DNA of 27,211 nucleotides from Mayfieldus profundus (GCA_038040325.1 JBBPIM010000027.1:1-27211); one strand, 5' to 3'. Counted from the first letter of the stretch, positions 18,551 through 26,416 are shown. Notes: generated by a model not told the origin, from the letters alone. Translations and numbers: made by a program.

Positions 18551-20452
18551 CTATGAGTCGTCGTCGACGACCTCGGCGTCGACGACCTCCTCCTCATCGG
18601 ACTCAGCGGAGGCGCCGTCCTCCGATGCCCCGTCGCCGGCCGCCTGGGCCTGGTCCTGGGCCGCCTGGTAGACCTGCTCGGAGATCTTGTGGAACGCCCC
18701 CTGCAGGGCGTCGGTCTTCGATTTGATCTCCTCAGCGTCCTCGGACGTCAGCGACTCGCGCACGTCCTTGATCGCGGCCTCGATCTCCGACTTCGAGGGC
18801 TCGTCGACCTTGTCGCCGAGCTCCTCGAGCTGCTTCTCGGCCTGGTAGGCCGCGTTTTCGGCGACGTTGCGGGCTTCCGCCAGGTCGCGCTGCTTGCGGT
18901 CCTCGTCGGCGTGGGCCTCGGCGTCCTTGATCATCTGCTCGACCTCCTCCTCGGCGAGGCCGGAGCCGCTCTTGATCTCGATCTTCTGCTCCTTGCCGGT
19001 GCCGAGGTCCTTCGCCGAGACATGGAGGATGCCATTGGCGTCGATATCAAAGGTGACCTCGATCTGAGGCATGCCGCGCGGGGCCGGGGGGATGCCGGTG
19101 AGTTGGAACTTGCCCAGGCTCTTGTTGTAGGCGGCCATCTCCCGCTCGCCCTGCAGCACATGGATCTCCACCGAGGGCTGGTTGTCCTCGGCGGTGGAGA
19201 AGATCTCCGACTTCTTGGTGGGGATCGTCGTGTTGCGCTCGATCAGCTTCGTCATCACGCCGCCCTTGGTCTCGATTCCGAGCGACAGCGGGGTGACATC
19301 GAGAAGCAGCACGTCCTTGACGTCGCCGGCCAGCACGCCCGCCTGAATCGCGGCGCCGATCGCGACCACTTCGTCGGGGTTGACGCCCTGGTGCGGCTCC
19401 TTGCCGGTCAGCTCTTTGACCTTGTCGCGCACCGCCGGCATCCGGGTCATGCCGCCGACCAGCACCACGTGCTCGATGTCGGGGCCGCCGGCGTCGGACA
19501 GCGCCTGCTTGACCGGGCTGACGATTCGCTCCAGAAGGTCGGCGGTCAGCTCGTTGAGCTTGGCCCGGGTGAGCTTGATGTCGAGGTGCTTTGGCCCGGC
19601 GTCGGTCGCCGTGATGAACGGCAGGTTGATCTGGGTCTCCTGGGTGGTCGAGAGCTCGATCTTCGCCTTCTCGGCGGCCTCATAGAGGCGCTGCAGGGAG
19701 TTCTTGTCCCCGGAAAGGTCGACGCCCTGGTCGCGCTTGAACTCCGCGACCAGCCACTCGACGATCGCCTTGTCCCAGTTGTCGCCGCCGAGGTGGTTGT
19801 CGCCCGCGGTGGACTTCACCTCGAACACGCCGTCGGCGATCTCCAGCACCGAGACGTCGAAGGTGCCGCCGCCCAGGTCGAAGACGAGAATCGTCTGGTC
19901 GGCCGCCTCCTTGTCCAGCCCGTAGGCCAAGGCGGCAGCCGTGGGCTCGTTGATGATCCGCTTGACGTCGAGCCCGGCGATCTTTCCGGCGTCCTTGGTT
20001 GCCTGGCGCTGGTCGTCGTTGAAGTAGGCGGGAACGGTGATCACCACCGACTCGACGGTCTCGCCCAGCTTCGCCTCGGCGTCGGCCTTGAGCTTCTGAA
20101 GGATCATCGCCGAGATCTCCGGCGGCGAGTACTGCTTGCCGCGGACCTCGACGCGAACGTCGCCGTTCGGCCCGGCGACGACCTTGTAGGGAACGATCGT
20201 CTCCTCCTCCTTGACCTCGGACTCCTTGCGCCCCATGAACCGCTTGATCGAGAAGATCGTGTTCTCGGGGTTCATCACCGCCTGGCGCTTGGCCACCGTG
20301 CCGACCAGGCGCTCGCCGGAGTCGGTGAAGGCGACCACCGAGGGGGTGGTGCGCCCGCCCTCCGCGTTCTCCAGCACGGTCGGCTCGCCGCCTTCCATCA
20401 CGGCGACGCAGGAGTTGGTCGTTCCGAGGTCGATGCCTATTGTCTTAGCCAC
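18551..20452 (-). CDS. dnaK: Chaperone DnaK (Hsp70)
   Basis: Central ATP-driven Hsp70 chaperone. 633 residues. The nucleotide-binding domain starts AKTIGIDLGTTNSCVAVMEG, with the phosphate-2 motif VFDLGGGTFDVSVLE and adenosine motif VVLVGGMTRMPAV. The interdomain linker DVLLLDVTPLSLGIE leads to the substrate-binding domain and an acidic C-terminus ending EEEVVDAEVVDDDS, the usual EEVD-like tail of bacterial DnaK. The start is GTG at 20452, with GGAGG eight bases upstream. First gene of the dnaK-grpE-dnaJ-hspR operon; an HspR-type motif and a promoter candidate lie upstream. Confidence 0.98.
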   Translation of the reverse strand: MAKTIGIDLGTTNSCVAVMEGGEPTVLENAEGGRTTPSVVAFTDSGERLVGTVAKRQAVMNPENTIFSIKRFMGRKESEVKEEETIVPYKVVAGPNGDVRVEVRGKQYSPPEISAMILQKLKADAEAKLGETVESVVITVPAYFNDDQRQATKDAGKIAGLDVKRIINEPTAAALAYGLDKEAADQTILVFDLGGGTFDVSVLEIADGVFEVKSTAGDNHLGGDNWDKAIVEWLVAEFKRDQGVDLSGDKNSLQRLYEAAEKAKIELSTTQETQINLPFITATDAGPKHLDIKLTRAKLNELTADLLERIVSPVKQALSDAGGPDIEHVVLVGGMTRMPAVRDKVKELTGKEPHQGVNPDEVVAIGAAIQAGVLAGDVKDVLLLDVTPLSLGIETKGGVMTKLIERNTTIPTKKSEIFSTAEDNQPSVEIHVLQGEREMAAYNKSLGKFQLTGIPPAPRGMPQIEVTFDIDANGILHVSAKDLGTGKEQKIEIKSGSGLAEEEVEQMIKDAEAHADEDRKQRDLAEARNVAENAAYQAEKQLEELGDKVDEPSKSEIEAAIKDVRESLTSEDAEEIKSKTDALQGAFHKISEQVYQAAQDQAQAAGDGASEDGASAESDEEEVVDAEVVDDDS

Positions 20453-20488
20453 GGTTCAGTCCTCCACGTTCTGTCTTGCCTGCCTAAA

Positions 20489-20529
20489 AAATCTAAGTCT
20501 TAGGCTAGCAGATATGCCAGCAGGGTCAA
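20489..20529 (-). promoter_or_regulatory. dnaK operon promoter and HspR-operator-like palindrome
   Basis: On the minus strand, TTGACC (20529-20524) and TAGCCT (20507-20502, TANNNT type) are 16 bp apart and form a plausible promoter. Overlapping the -10 and the expected start point is the perfect palindrome CTAAG-A-CTTAG (20503-20493). It continues into GACTTAGATTT (20499-20489), the exact 11-mer also found in front of clpB. The leader to the GTG is about 40 nt and has GGAGG. HspR binding is inferred from the shared motif and gene context. Confidence 0.65.
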
Positions 20530-20561
20530 AGCCGTTCGGCCGCGGGTCCTGTCGCGCGGGC

Positions 20562-20603
20562 GCCGTTCCGCCCGTGCTCCAAGGTCCGCGCAGGCGGAAC
20601 GGC
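20562..20603 (-). terminator. Perfect 11-bp inverted repeat between nuclease-family gene and dnaK
   Basis: GCCGTTCCGCC (20562-20572) and GGCGGAACGGC (20593-20603) pair perfectly around a 20-nt loop. It lies in the 205-bp gap, downstream of the frameshifted gene ending at 20657 and upstream of the dnaK promoter, where a terminator would insulate dnaK. No T-run. Confidence 0.55.
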
Positions 20604-20656
20604 TAAGCCCGCGCACCACCCGCGGAGGAGCCGCTTGGCCCTTCTTAGCGCTCCTG

Positions 20657-21834
20657 CTAACGCTTGATCTTGAGGGCGCTGAAGACCCCGGCGTGGTCGG
20701 AGGGCCAGAGCCCATTGGCGGTTCCGATGCCACTCACGTTGGAGCGCTTGCGCTTGACCTTCTTCGGGGCGTCGGTGAGAACGTGGTCGACCTTGTGGTC
20801 CCAGTCCGACGGAGCACCGCCGACCAGGTTGGGGTCGTTCAGGCAGCAGCTCAGCGGGTTGCTGGTGTCGCGCTTGACGAACCCGGCGCCCGCCAGGGCC
20901 TGGAAGGCCTGCTCGTCGCCGGGCTGCACGCCGGGATCGTTGGAGTTGCAGTCGCAGACCAGCACCACGGGCAGTCCCGAGACGGCGGGCCCGCCGGGCG
21001 CCACCAGCTCGCCCGCCTGCTTGGCGCGGATGCTGGGCCGCTGGGTCTCGTCGTCGAACGCCTCGAGGTGCGTGTTGACGAAGCGGAACTTGCGGCTGTC
21101 GCGAACCTTCGCGTCCACCTTGGTCCATCCCCGAGTCACCGGAATCTTCGCGCTGCCGGCGACGGTCACCACCAGAAGGTTCTGAAAGTGGCCCTTGCCG
21201 GGCTTGGAGGTGTCGACCCCCGCGCCCCTGCGGGCGAGGATTCTTCGCGCATCGTCAGCCGGTAGTTGATCTCCGAGTTGGGGGCGGCCGGAGGCCCGTC
21301 TCCGTTCTGGTCGTTCTCGTCGGTCGGTGTCTCGAAGTCGAACTCCTCCTGCACCACCACCGCCTTGTAGTTCTTGCCGTTCTTGTTGAGCTGCTCGAGC
21401 AGCAGGTCGAGGAAGTCGTAGCGAACGGTCGTCGCCTCCGGCTCGTTGTTGAACGCCGGGGCGATGCTCGGAGGAGCGGTCCGCCACAGCGCGACCTCCT
21501 GCAGGCCCACCAGATCCGGCTTGCGCTGCAGGATCTCCTTGGCCAGTGCCTTCGACCGCACCGGGAAGTTCGTGCGGTGGACCTGGCGGACGATCTGCCC
21601 CGCCGCCTCCTGCAGCTCGGTGAGGCTTCCCGCCGTCAGGCCGGGGCCCAGGTCGGCGCCGAGGTAGACGTTGCGGGTCATCACCCTCACCACCTCGCTG
21701 GGGGGCTTGCCCTGCCTCTTCGCGGTCGCCGCCGGGCCCGGCAGGCACACGGCAAGCAAGCCGAGGAAAGCCAGCAGAATCGCTGCCGACATCCGGCCCC
21801 TGTGCGGGGTGGTCTCAACGCTGATCCGACGCAA
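20657..21834 (-). pseudogene. Secreted endonuclease/exonuclease/phosphatase family protein, frameshifted
   Basis: Two overlapping reading frames together encode one EEP-superfamily protein of about 392 residues. The first (21834 to about 21240) has a signal peptide (SAAILLAFLGLLAVCLPGPAATA), TRNVYLGADLG, and the metal-binding GLQEVALW. The second (about 21245 to 20657) has FRFVNTHLEAFDD, VVLVCDCNSND, DHKVDHVLTD and the terminal catalytic SDHAGVFSALKIKR. The frame changes after NYRLTMRE, near 21238-21248, where one base seems to be missing before ILARRGAG. All catalytic motifs survive on one side or the other, so the lesion is recent or a sequencing error. The start is TTG at 21834 with GAGGAG six bases before it. 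Probable role: extracellular nuclease or phosphodiesterase. Confidence 0.8.
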
Positions 21835-21902
21835 TTCGACTCCTCTCTGTTCGCGGCCCTGGCCGCGCCCGTCAACTGCGCCCCTCTAACCCCACCGACC
21901 GC

Positions 21903-21947
21903 AAAAACTATCGCCGGCGGGTCGCCGACAGCCTGCCGGTGTGTCGG
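21903..21947 (-). terminator. Intrinsic terminator after cytochrome c gene
   Basis: Minus-strand order after the TAG stop: CCGACA (21947-21942) pairing with TGTCGG (21930-21925), then CGGCG-ACC-CGCCG (21927-21915), then a run of five T (21907-21903). The GC stem plus T-run is the clearest rho-independent terminator in the window and closes the pfkB-nth-cytochrome unit. Confidence 0.7.
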
Positions 21948-21954
21948 TTGTCCC

Positions 21955-22362
21955 CTACTTCCCCGCCTCGTTGGCGACGAACTCGGCCACCTGGTCGGCC
22001 TGCTCGCCGCTGAGGATGCCGGGTGGCATGCGGCCCGGCGTGGTGGAGCTGTCGACGCCGTTTTCGATCGCGTTCAGCACGCGCTGCTTGGTGGCGTCGA
22101 TGGTCGCCTTGTCGGTTGGGGGGCCGGTTGGCGACAGGAGGGTGTCGAGGTCGGGCCCGAAGTTCCCGTCGGTCCCCGCCGCATAGAGCGTGTGGCAGGT
22201 GCCGCAGTTGATGTCGAACAGGCGCTTGCCGGCCTGCTGGTCGGCCGCCACCTCGCGCGGGCCGGTGTTGTCGTCGGCGTCGGCCAGGTAGGCCCAGAGT
22301 GGGATCAGCACCGCAAGGCAGACGGCGAGGATTCCGAAGATGACGAAGGGTCGCTTGGTCAT
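21955..22362 (-). CDS. Membrane-anchored class I cytochrome c
   Basis: 135 residues with one N-terminal transmembrane anchor (about 6-27, FVIFGILAVCLAVLIPLWAYL) and an extracytoplasmic mono-haem domain. The haem motif is CGTCH at 53-57 (Cys53, Cys56, His57). The likely sixth ligand is Met112 in GRMPPG, as in class I cytochromes. The core LFDINCGTCHTLYAAGTDGNFGPDLD resembles small electron carriers that feed or drain terminal oxidases. No oxidase or quinol dehydrogenase gene is near, so the partner is unknown. ATG at 22362, 39 bp after the endonuclease III-like gene, same strand; a terminator follows. Confidence 0.92.
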   Translation of the reverse strand: MTKRPFVIFGILAVCLAVLIPLWAYLADADDNTGPREVAADQQAGKRLFDINCGTCHTLYAAGTDGNFGPDLDTLLSPTGPPTDKATIDATKQRVLNAIENGVDSSTTPGRMPPGILSGEQADQVAEFVANEAGK

Positions 22363-22401
22363 TCGCTGTCCCGGCCGGCGGCCCCCGCCGGCGCCGAGAT
22401 A

Positions 22402-23094
22402 CTACCTACCGCCGCCCGAGCCCCGGCGGCGGTAATAGGGGCAGCGACGCCGCAGCGCGCACTCGCCGCAGCGCGGAGCCGGGCGGCACACCTCCCGCCC
22501 GTGACGGATCAGGTTCATGTGCAGCTCGTAGGCGTCGGCGGAGTCGGTGACGGCCAGCATCTCGTCGTGGGCCTCCTCGAACGAGGCCTTCTCGCGGAAC
22601 AGGCCGAGCCGGCCGCCGACCCGATAGACGTGGGTGTCGACGGGGATCTCGGGGCGGCCGAAGGTGAAGATCAGCACGCAGGCCGCGGTCTTGCGGCCAA
22701 CCCCCGGCAGTTCGGTGAGGTAGGCGAGCGCCTGCTCGCGGGGGGCGTCGGCGAGCCAGTCGATGTCGGGCTCGGGGTCGCCGATCTCTCGCAGGATCGC
22801 CTGGATCCGCGGGCCCTTCTGCCGCGCCAGGCCACCGGGCCTGATCGCCTCGATCACCTCCTGCGCCGGCGCGTCGCGCACGGCCTCCCAGCTCGGAAAA
22901 CGCTCACGCAGCCGCGCGTAGGCGACATCGCGGTTGCGGTCGTTGGTGTTCTGCGAGAGCACGGTGCGCACCAGCTCGGCGATCGGATGGCCATGCGGGT
23001 CGTTCCGGGGCCGCCCGTACATCTCCCGCAGCTGGTCGCGGATTGCACGCACCCGCTGCCTGCTCGGGCGTCGCCAGGCGGTCGCCGCCCTCAC
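22402..23094 (-). CDS. nth: Endonuclease III-like DNA glycosylase/AP lyase
   Basis: HhH-GPD base-excision repair enzyme, 230 residues. The hairpin-helix-hairpin LPGVGRKTA carries the catalytic Lys, and VDTHVYRV carries the catalytic Asp. VLSQNTNDRN matches the family segment normally read LSxQTxD, with N in place of the usual Q/A residues. The Fe-S cluster cysteines are C-x5-C-x2-C-x5-C (CRPAPRC, GEC, ALRRRC); the common spacing is x6 for the first gap, so one residue is missing here. GTG start at 23094 overlaps the kinase stop as GTGA. It may be an Nth relative and not strict Nth; the symbol is tentative. Confidence 0.85.
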   Translation of the reverse strand: MRAATAWRRPSRQRVRAIRDQLREMYGRPRNDPHGHPIAELVRTVLSQNTNDRNRDVAYARLRERFPSWEAVRDAPAQEVIEAIRPGGLARQKGPRIQAILREIGDPEPDIDWLADAPREQALAYLTELPGVGRKTAACVLIFTFGRPEIPVDTHVYRVGGRLGLFREKASFEEAHDEMLAVTDSADAYELHMNLIRHGREVCRPAPRCGECALRRRCPYYRRRGSGGGR

Positions 23095-23984
23095 GCCTGC
23101 GCCCCCCAGGCGGTGCAGGCGCGGGCGCCCGCCGCGCAGGCCCCGGGCAGGGCCTCAGCCGCCCTGGACGCATCCCAGTCCAGCGCCGCCATTCCCGCCG
23201 CCAGCGCGCCCATGAACGCATCGCCGGCTCCCAGCGGCGACACCACCTCGACCTCCGGAGAGGGCGCCTCGCCCTCGGCGGCGCCCCGCATCACCGCACC
23301 GTCGGGCCCCAGCGTGACGACGCCGATCCTCGCGCCGAAGCTGCACAGCGCCTCGGCCGCCTGCGCGGGGTCGCGCTCCCCGGTCAGATCCCGGGCCTCC
23401 CAGTCGTTGGCCCGCACCACCATCGCGCCCTCGATCAGGTCGCGGCACAGCTCCAGCGCCCGGTCGAGGTCGCGCCAGCGGTTCGGCCTCAAGTTGGGGT
23501 CGAAGAGGACCGGGACGCCGCGGTCCCGCGCCGCCCGCCGGGCACGCAGGGTGACCTCGCGCTCCGGCTCGCCGACCAGGGTGTTGGAGCCGAAGACCAC
23601 GGCGCCGGCCACTGCCATCGCCTCGCCGAGGTGGCTAGCGGCGGCGCTCATCGTCTCCGCGATCCCCTCGCCGTAGACGGAGAACGACGGCTCCCGCTCC
23701 CAGTCGAAGGTGACGAATGCGATAGGCGTCGCCAGCCCCTCGATCGTCTCCAGCCAGCTCACGTCGACGCGCTCGTGCCAGAGCCGCTCGCGCAGCCAGT
23801 TGCCCCACGCGTCGTCGCCGACACCGCCCAGCAGCCCGACCTCGGCGCCCTCGCGGCTTGCCGCGACCGCGACGTTCGCCAGGGCGCCGCCGGGATGCGG
23901 GACGAAGTGGTCGGCCTCGCCCGGCTCCGAGAGCTCGCGCTCGCAGATCAGGTCGACTATTGCCTCGCCGAGGCAGAGAATCAT
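23091..23984 (-). CDS. PfkB family carbohydrate kinase
   Basis: Ribokinase-fold sugar kinase, 297 residues. It begins MILCLGEAIVDLICE, then PHPGGALANVAVAASREGAEV with the first PfkB signature. FDPNLRPNRW is in the middle, typical of fructokinase/2-keto-3-deoxygluconate-kinase-like members. The C-terminal signature PLGAGDAFMGALAAGM holds the catalytic Asp and anion hole. Substrate cannot be told. ATG 23984 is the natural start; the open frame continues upstream into the divergent hydrolase gene but adds nothing family-like. First gene of a minus-strand run with the glycosylase (4-bp overlap) and cytochrome c. Confidence 0.93.
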   Translation of the reverse strand: MILCLGEAIVDLICERELSEPGEADHFVPHPGGALANVAVAASREGAEVGLLGGVGDDAWGNWLRERLWHERVDVSWLETIEGLATPIAFVTFDWEREPSFSVYGEGIAETMSAAASHLGEAMAVAGAVVFGSNTLVGEPEREVTLRARRAARDRGVPVLFDPNLRPNRWRDLDRALELCRDLIEGAMVVRANDWEARDLTGERDPAQAAEALCSFGARIGVVTLGPDGAVMRGAAEGEAPSPEVEVVSPLGAGDAFMGALAAGMAALDWDASRAAEALPGACAAGARACTAWGAQA

Positions 23985-24026
23985 CGTCTCGGCGGAGGCT
24001 GACTGGTCGCAGTCATGGCCCGAGCA

Positions 24027-24032
24027 TATGGT
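24027..24032 (+). promoter_or_regulatory. -10 candidate for leaderless hydrolase mRNA
   Basis: TATGGT fits the TANNNT -10 pattern and is followed, after exactly 7 nt, by GTG 24040. The same spacing is seen for the two genes downstream. The -35 is poor (TGGTCG at 24004-24009). Confidence 0.35.
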
Positions 24033-24039
24033 CCGGGCC

Positions 24040-24858
24040 GTGCCGAACGAGATCGAGGAGCTCACGATCGACGTGGGCGGGGTGCGGACGTTCTGCCGGC
24101 GGGTTCCGGGCGAAGGGCCGCCGACCGTGTTCGTGCACGGCAACCCGACTCACTCGGAGGATTGGTTGCCGTTCCTGTCTCGCATCGAGGGCCCGGCGGT
24201 TGCCCCCGACCTGCCCGGCTGGGGGCGCTCGGAGCGCCCACGCAGCTTCGACTACTCGATGAACGGCCTGGCCGGCTTCCTGGAGCGCTTTCTCGAAAGG
24301 CTCGGGATCGAAGAGCACACGCTCGCCGTCCACGACTGGGGCGTGGTGGGTCTGATCGCCGCCCGGCGCCATCCGCAGCGGGTCGCGCGGCTGGCCGCGA
24401 TCAACGTGGTGCCGCTCATGGAGGGGTACCGCTGGCACTGGGCGGCGCGGATCTGGCGAACCCGCGGCGCCGGAGAGCTCTTCAACCTGGCCGCGACGCG
24501 GTCGGGGCTCGCGCTTGGCCTGCGCCAGGCGCGCGCCGACCGCAAGCCGATGCCGCGCGAGTTCGTCGACATGATCTGGAGCGGCTACCGGCGCGGAACC
24601 GGACGTCCGGTGCTGGAGCTCTACCGCTCCGCCGATCCGCGGCTGCTGGCCGAGGCCGGCGCGGGTCTCGAGGCGCTCGACTGCCCCGCCCTGGTGGTCT
24701 GGGGCGAGCGGGACCCCTTCCTGCCGGCCGCGTTCGGCCGCCGCTACGCCGAGCGTCTGCCCGACGCGGAGTACGTCGGCATCGCCGACGCGGGCCACTG
24801 GCCCTGGCTCGAACGTCCCGAGGCGATCGACCGAATACTCACTTTCCTTACTTCCTGA
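24040..24858 (+). CDS. Alpha/beta hydrolase, haloalkane-dehalogenase-like
   Basis: 272 residues. Numbering from GTG 24040: oxyanion/halide motif HGNPTHSEDW (33-42), nucleophile Asp99 in VHDWGVVG, acid Asp225 in GERDPF, and base His253 in DAGHWPW. An Asp nucleophile followed by Trp together with HGNPT is the haloalkane dehalogenase pattern (Asn and Trp bind halide). Epoxide hydrolases share the Asp nucleophile, so that activity remains possible. Start: ATG 24028 gives four extra residues but would lie inside the -10 box TATGGT; no ribosome binding site precedes either, and GTG 24040 is preferred on a leaderless model. Divergent from the kinase gene; 45 bp before the next gene, which has its own promoter. 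Confidence 0.88.
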   Translation: MPNEIEELTIDVGGVRTFCRRVPGEGPPTVFVHGNPTHSEDWLPFLSRIEGPAVAPDLPGWGRSERPRSFDYSMNGLAGFLERFLERLGIEEHTLAVHDWGVVGLIAARRHPQRVARLAAINVVPLMEGYRWHWAARIWRTRGAGELFNLAATRSGLALGLRQARADRKPMPREFVDMIWSGYRRGTGRPVLELYRSADPRLLAEAGAGLEALDCPALVVWGERDPFLPAAFGRRYAERLPDAEYVGIADAGHWPWLERPEAIDRILTFLTS

Positions 24859-24867
24859 TCACCGTGC

Positions 24868-24896
24868 TTGGAAACCGATTACGGCCTCTTTACAAT
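24868..24896 (+). promoter_or_regulatory. Strong promoter giving leaderless PAP2-family mRNA
   Basis: TTGGAA (24868-24873), a 17-bp spacer, and TACAAT (24891-24896). Transcription would start 6-8 nt later, on or next to the GTG at 24904. The segment 24859-24903 is visibly AT-richer than its surroundings. This is the best -35/-10 pair in the window. Confidence 0.65.
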
Positions 24897-24903
24897 TCTG
24901 GGT

Positions 24904-25680
24904 GTGCGCCGTGCCGTGGCATACCTGGGGGACAAGCTCCCCAAGGGGTATCCCGACGCCTTTAGGCAGGTCGGCCTCTTCGTGCTGGCCGACATCTGTT
25001 ACGAGACCGTGCGCGGAATCGCCGAGGGACAGAGGGCGGTCGCCTTCGCCAACGGCCGCGAGTTAATCGACTTCGAGCGCGCCACCGGCACCTTCTTCGA
25101 GCCGGGCTTCCAGGCATGGCAGATAGGCGAGAGGTGGCTGATCGACCTCGCCAACTTCATGTACATGAACACCCATTTCGTGCTGACCACAGGCTTTCTG
25201 GTCTGGCTCTACATACAGCGCAATGACAGCTTCTACTTCGTGCGCAACATGTTCATGGTGGCGATGGGGCTGGCCCTGGTCGGCTACGCGCTTTACCCGA
25301 CGGCGCCGCCGCGCCTGTTCACCGAGTTCGGCTTCGTCGACACGATCACCGACTTCTCCAACGTCAACCACGACTCGGCGCTGGTCAAGGTCTTCGTCAA
25401 CCCCTATGCGGCGGTGCCGAGCATGCACATCGCCTTCGCGCTGATGATCAGCATCCCCGGGGTGATGCTCTCGCGCCACCTCTGGTCGAAGGCGTTCTGG
25501 TCCGTCTACCCGCTGATCGTCTTCTGGGTGGTCGTGGTGACCGCCAACCATTACTGGGCCGACGCGGCGATCGGGGCGCTGGTCGCGGCCGTGGCTGCGC
25601 TGGTCGCCCACCGCCTGCTGGCCAGGGCGCGTCCCGAGGCCTGGGCCTGGCGCACTGCGCCGAGCCACGCACGGGCCTGA
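24904..25680 (+). CDS. PAP2-superfamily integral membrane protein (AUR1/inositol phosphotransferase-like)
   Basis: 258 residues from GTG 24904, with about five to six membrane helices (for example 88-105, 118-133, 178-190, 202-214, 222-236). Motifs: YPTAPPR (131-137), VPSMH (171-175, His175) and NHYWAD (215-220, His216, Asp220), the His/His/Asp set of lipid phosphate phosphatases and of inositol-phosphorylceramide synthase relatives. It probably transfers or removes a phospho-head group at the membrane. Next to a CDP-alcohol phosphotransferase and ino1, an inositol-lipid substrate is a reasonable inference. The start is chosen because the promoter TTGGAA-N17-TACAAT ends 7 nt before GTG; a TTG at 24868 would lie inside that promoter. 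No ribosome binding site is seen, consistent with a leaderless mRNA. Confidence 0.87.
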   Translation: MRRAVAYLGDKLPKGYPDAFRQVGLFVLADICYETVRGIAEGQRAVAFANGRELIDFERATGTFFEPGFQAWQIGERWLIDLANFMYMNTHFVLTTGFLVWLYIQRNDSFYFVRNMFMVAMGLALVGYALYPTAPPRLFTEFGFVDTITDFSNVNHDSALVKVFVNPYAAVPSMHIAFALMISIPGVMLSRHLWSKAFWSVYPLIVFWVVVVTANHYWADAAIGALVAAVAALVAHRLLARARPEAWAWRTAPSHARA

Positions 25681-25703
25681 CCGGCCCCTCCCCGGTCAAC
25701 GGC

Positions 25704-25709
25704 TAGGCT
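25704..25709 (+). promoter_or_regulatory. -10 candidate for leaderless phosphotransferase mRNA
   Basis: TAGGCT (TANNNT type) followed by exactly 7 nt and then ATG 25717. No clear -35. The spacing equals that of the neighbouring plus-strand genes, which is why it is listed. Confidence 0.4.
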
Positions 25710-25716
25710 GCACTCG

Positions 25717-26406
25717 ATGGAAGCCCCGGCGCCTCCACGGGCCCCGAGCGGCGGACGGGACGGGCACCAGCCACGCGGCGCCCAGGAGTTCCGCGCCTAC
25801 GCGAGGGAGCGCCTGATCGAGTCTCGGCTCACCCCCAACGCGATCTCGGTGGTCGGGCTGGTGCTGAACCTGGCCGCCGCGGTGCTGATCACCCAGCGCC
25901 TCTTCTTCCTCGCCGGCGCCGCCTTCATCGTCGGCTCGATCATGGACACGCTCGACGGCCGCTACTCGAGGATGTCCGGTAAGGGAACGCTGTTCGGGGC
26001 CTTTCTCGACTCCACGGTCGACCGCATCGAGGAGGGCATCGTGCTGGCGGCGGTGGCCGGGTATTTCGCCGCAACGGGCGACGACTTCGCGGCGGCGATG
26101 TGCGTGGTCACAGTGCTCGGCTCGCTGATGGTCTCCTACACCCGGGCGCGGGCGGAGGCACTGGGGGTGGAGTGCAAGGTCGGCGTGGCGACCCGCCCGG
26201 TGCGGGTGGTGATCCTCTCGATCGGCCTGGTTTTCGCGAAGGGGGCGTCGATCGGCGACTTCGAGCTGCTCGCGCCGGCGATCTACACGATGGCTGCGCT
26301 CACCAGCATCACCGTGATCCAGCGGGTCTGGCACGTGCGCAATGCGCTCGCGGCGGAGTCCGCCACCGGGGCGAGGCCGCCCGCCGAAGATGTGTCGGAG
26401 CTGTAA
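25717..26406 (+). CDS. CDP-alcohol phosphatidyltransferase, probable phosphatidylinositol-phosphate synthase
   Basis: 229 residues, about six membrane helices. The CDP-alcohol phosphotransferase signature runs from Asp77: D80-G81-x2-S84-R85-x8-G94-x3-D98-x3-D102. All four Asp are kept; the usual Ala before Arg is Ser. In actinobacteria this family includes the enzyme that joins inositol-1-phosphate to CDP-diacylglycerol, and ino1, which makes that substrate, starts 63 bp downstream, so that role is the best guess. Phosphatidylglycerophosphate synthase is the main alternative. The first 22 residues are Pro/Gly/Arg-rich and probably cytoplasmic. ATG 25717, no ribosome binding site, -10 box 7 nt upstream. 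Confidence 0.88.
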   Translation: MEAPAPPRAPSGGRDGHQPRGAQEFRAYARERLIESRLTPNAISVVGLVLNLAAAVLITQRLFFLAGAAFIVGSIMDTLDGRYSRMSGKGTLFGAFLDSTVDRIEEGIVLAAVAGYFAATGDDFAAAMCVVTVLGSLMVSYTRARAEALGVECKVGVATRPVRVVILSIGLVFAKGASIGDFELLAPAIYTMAALTSITVIQRVWHVRNALAAESATGARPPAEDVSEL

Positions 26407-26416
26407 CTTCATTCCT

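Noticed and set aside
20640..20660. CIRCE-like string TTAGCGCTC...GCTAA near the dnaK upstream region
   Set aside because: CIRCE is TTAGCACTC-N9-GAGTGCTAA; here the arms are only 5 bp, the spacing is wrong, and it lies at the end of the preceding gene on the far side of the dnaK promoter.
21236..21252. Programmed frameshift in the EEP gene
   Set aside because: No slippery heptamer, no downstream pseudoknot obvious, and the family is not known to use recoding; mutation or sequencing error is simpler.
23985..24143. Extended N-terminus of the PfkB kinase
   Set aside because: It would overlap the divergent hydrolase gene and lacks any family similarity; MILCLGE is the typical family start.
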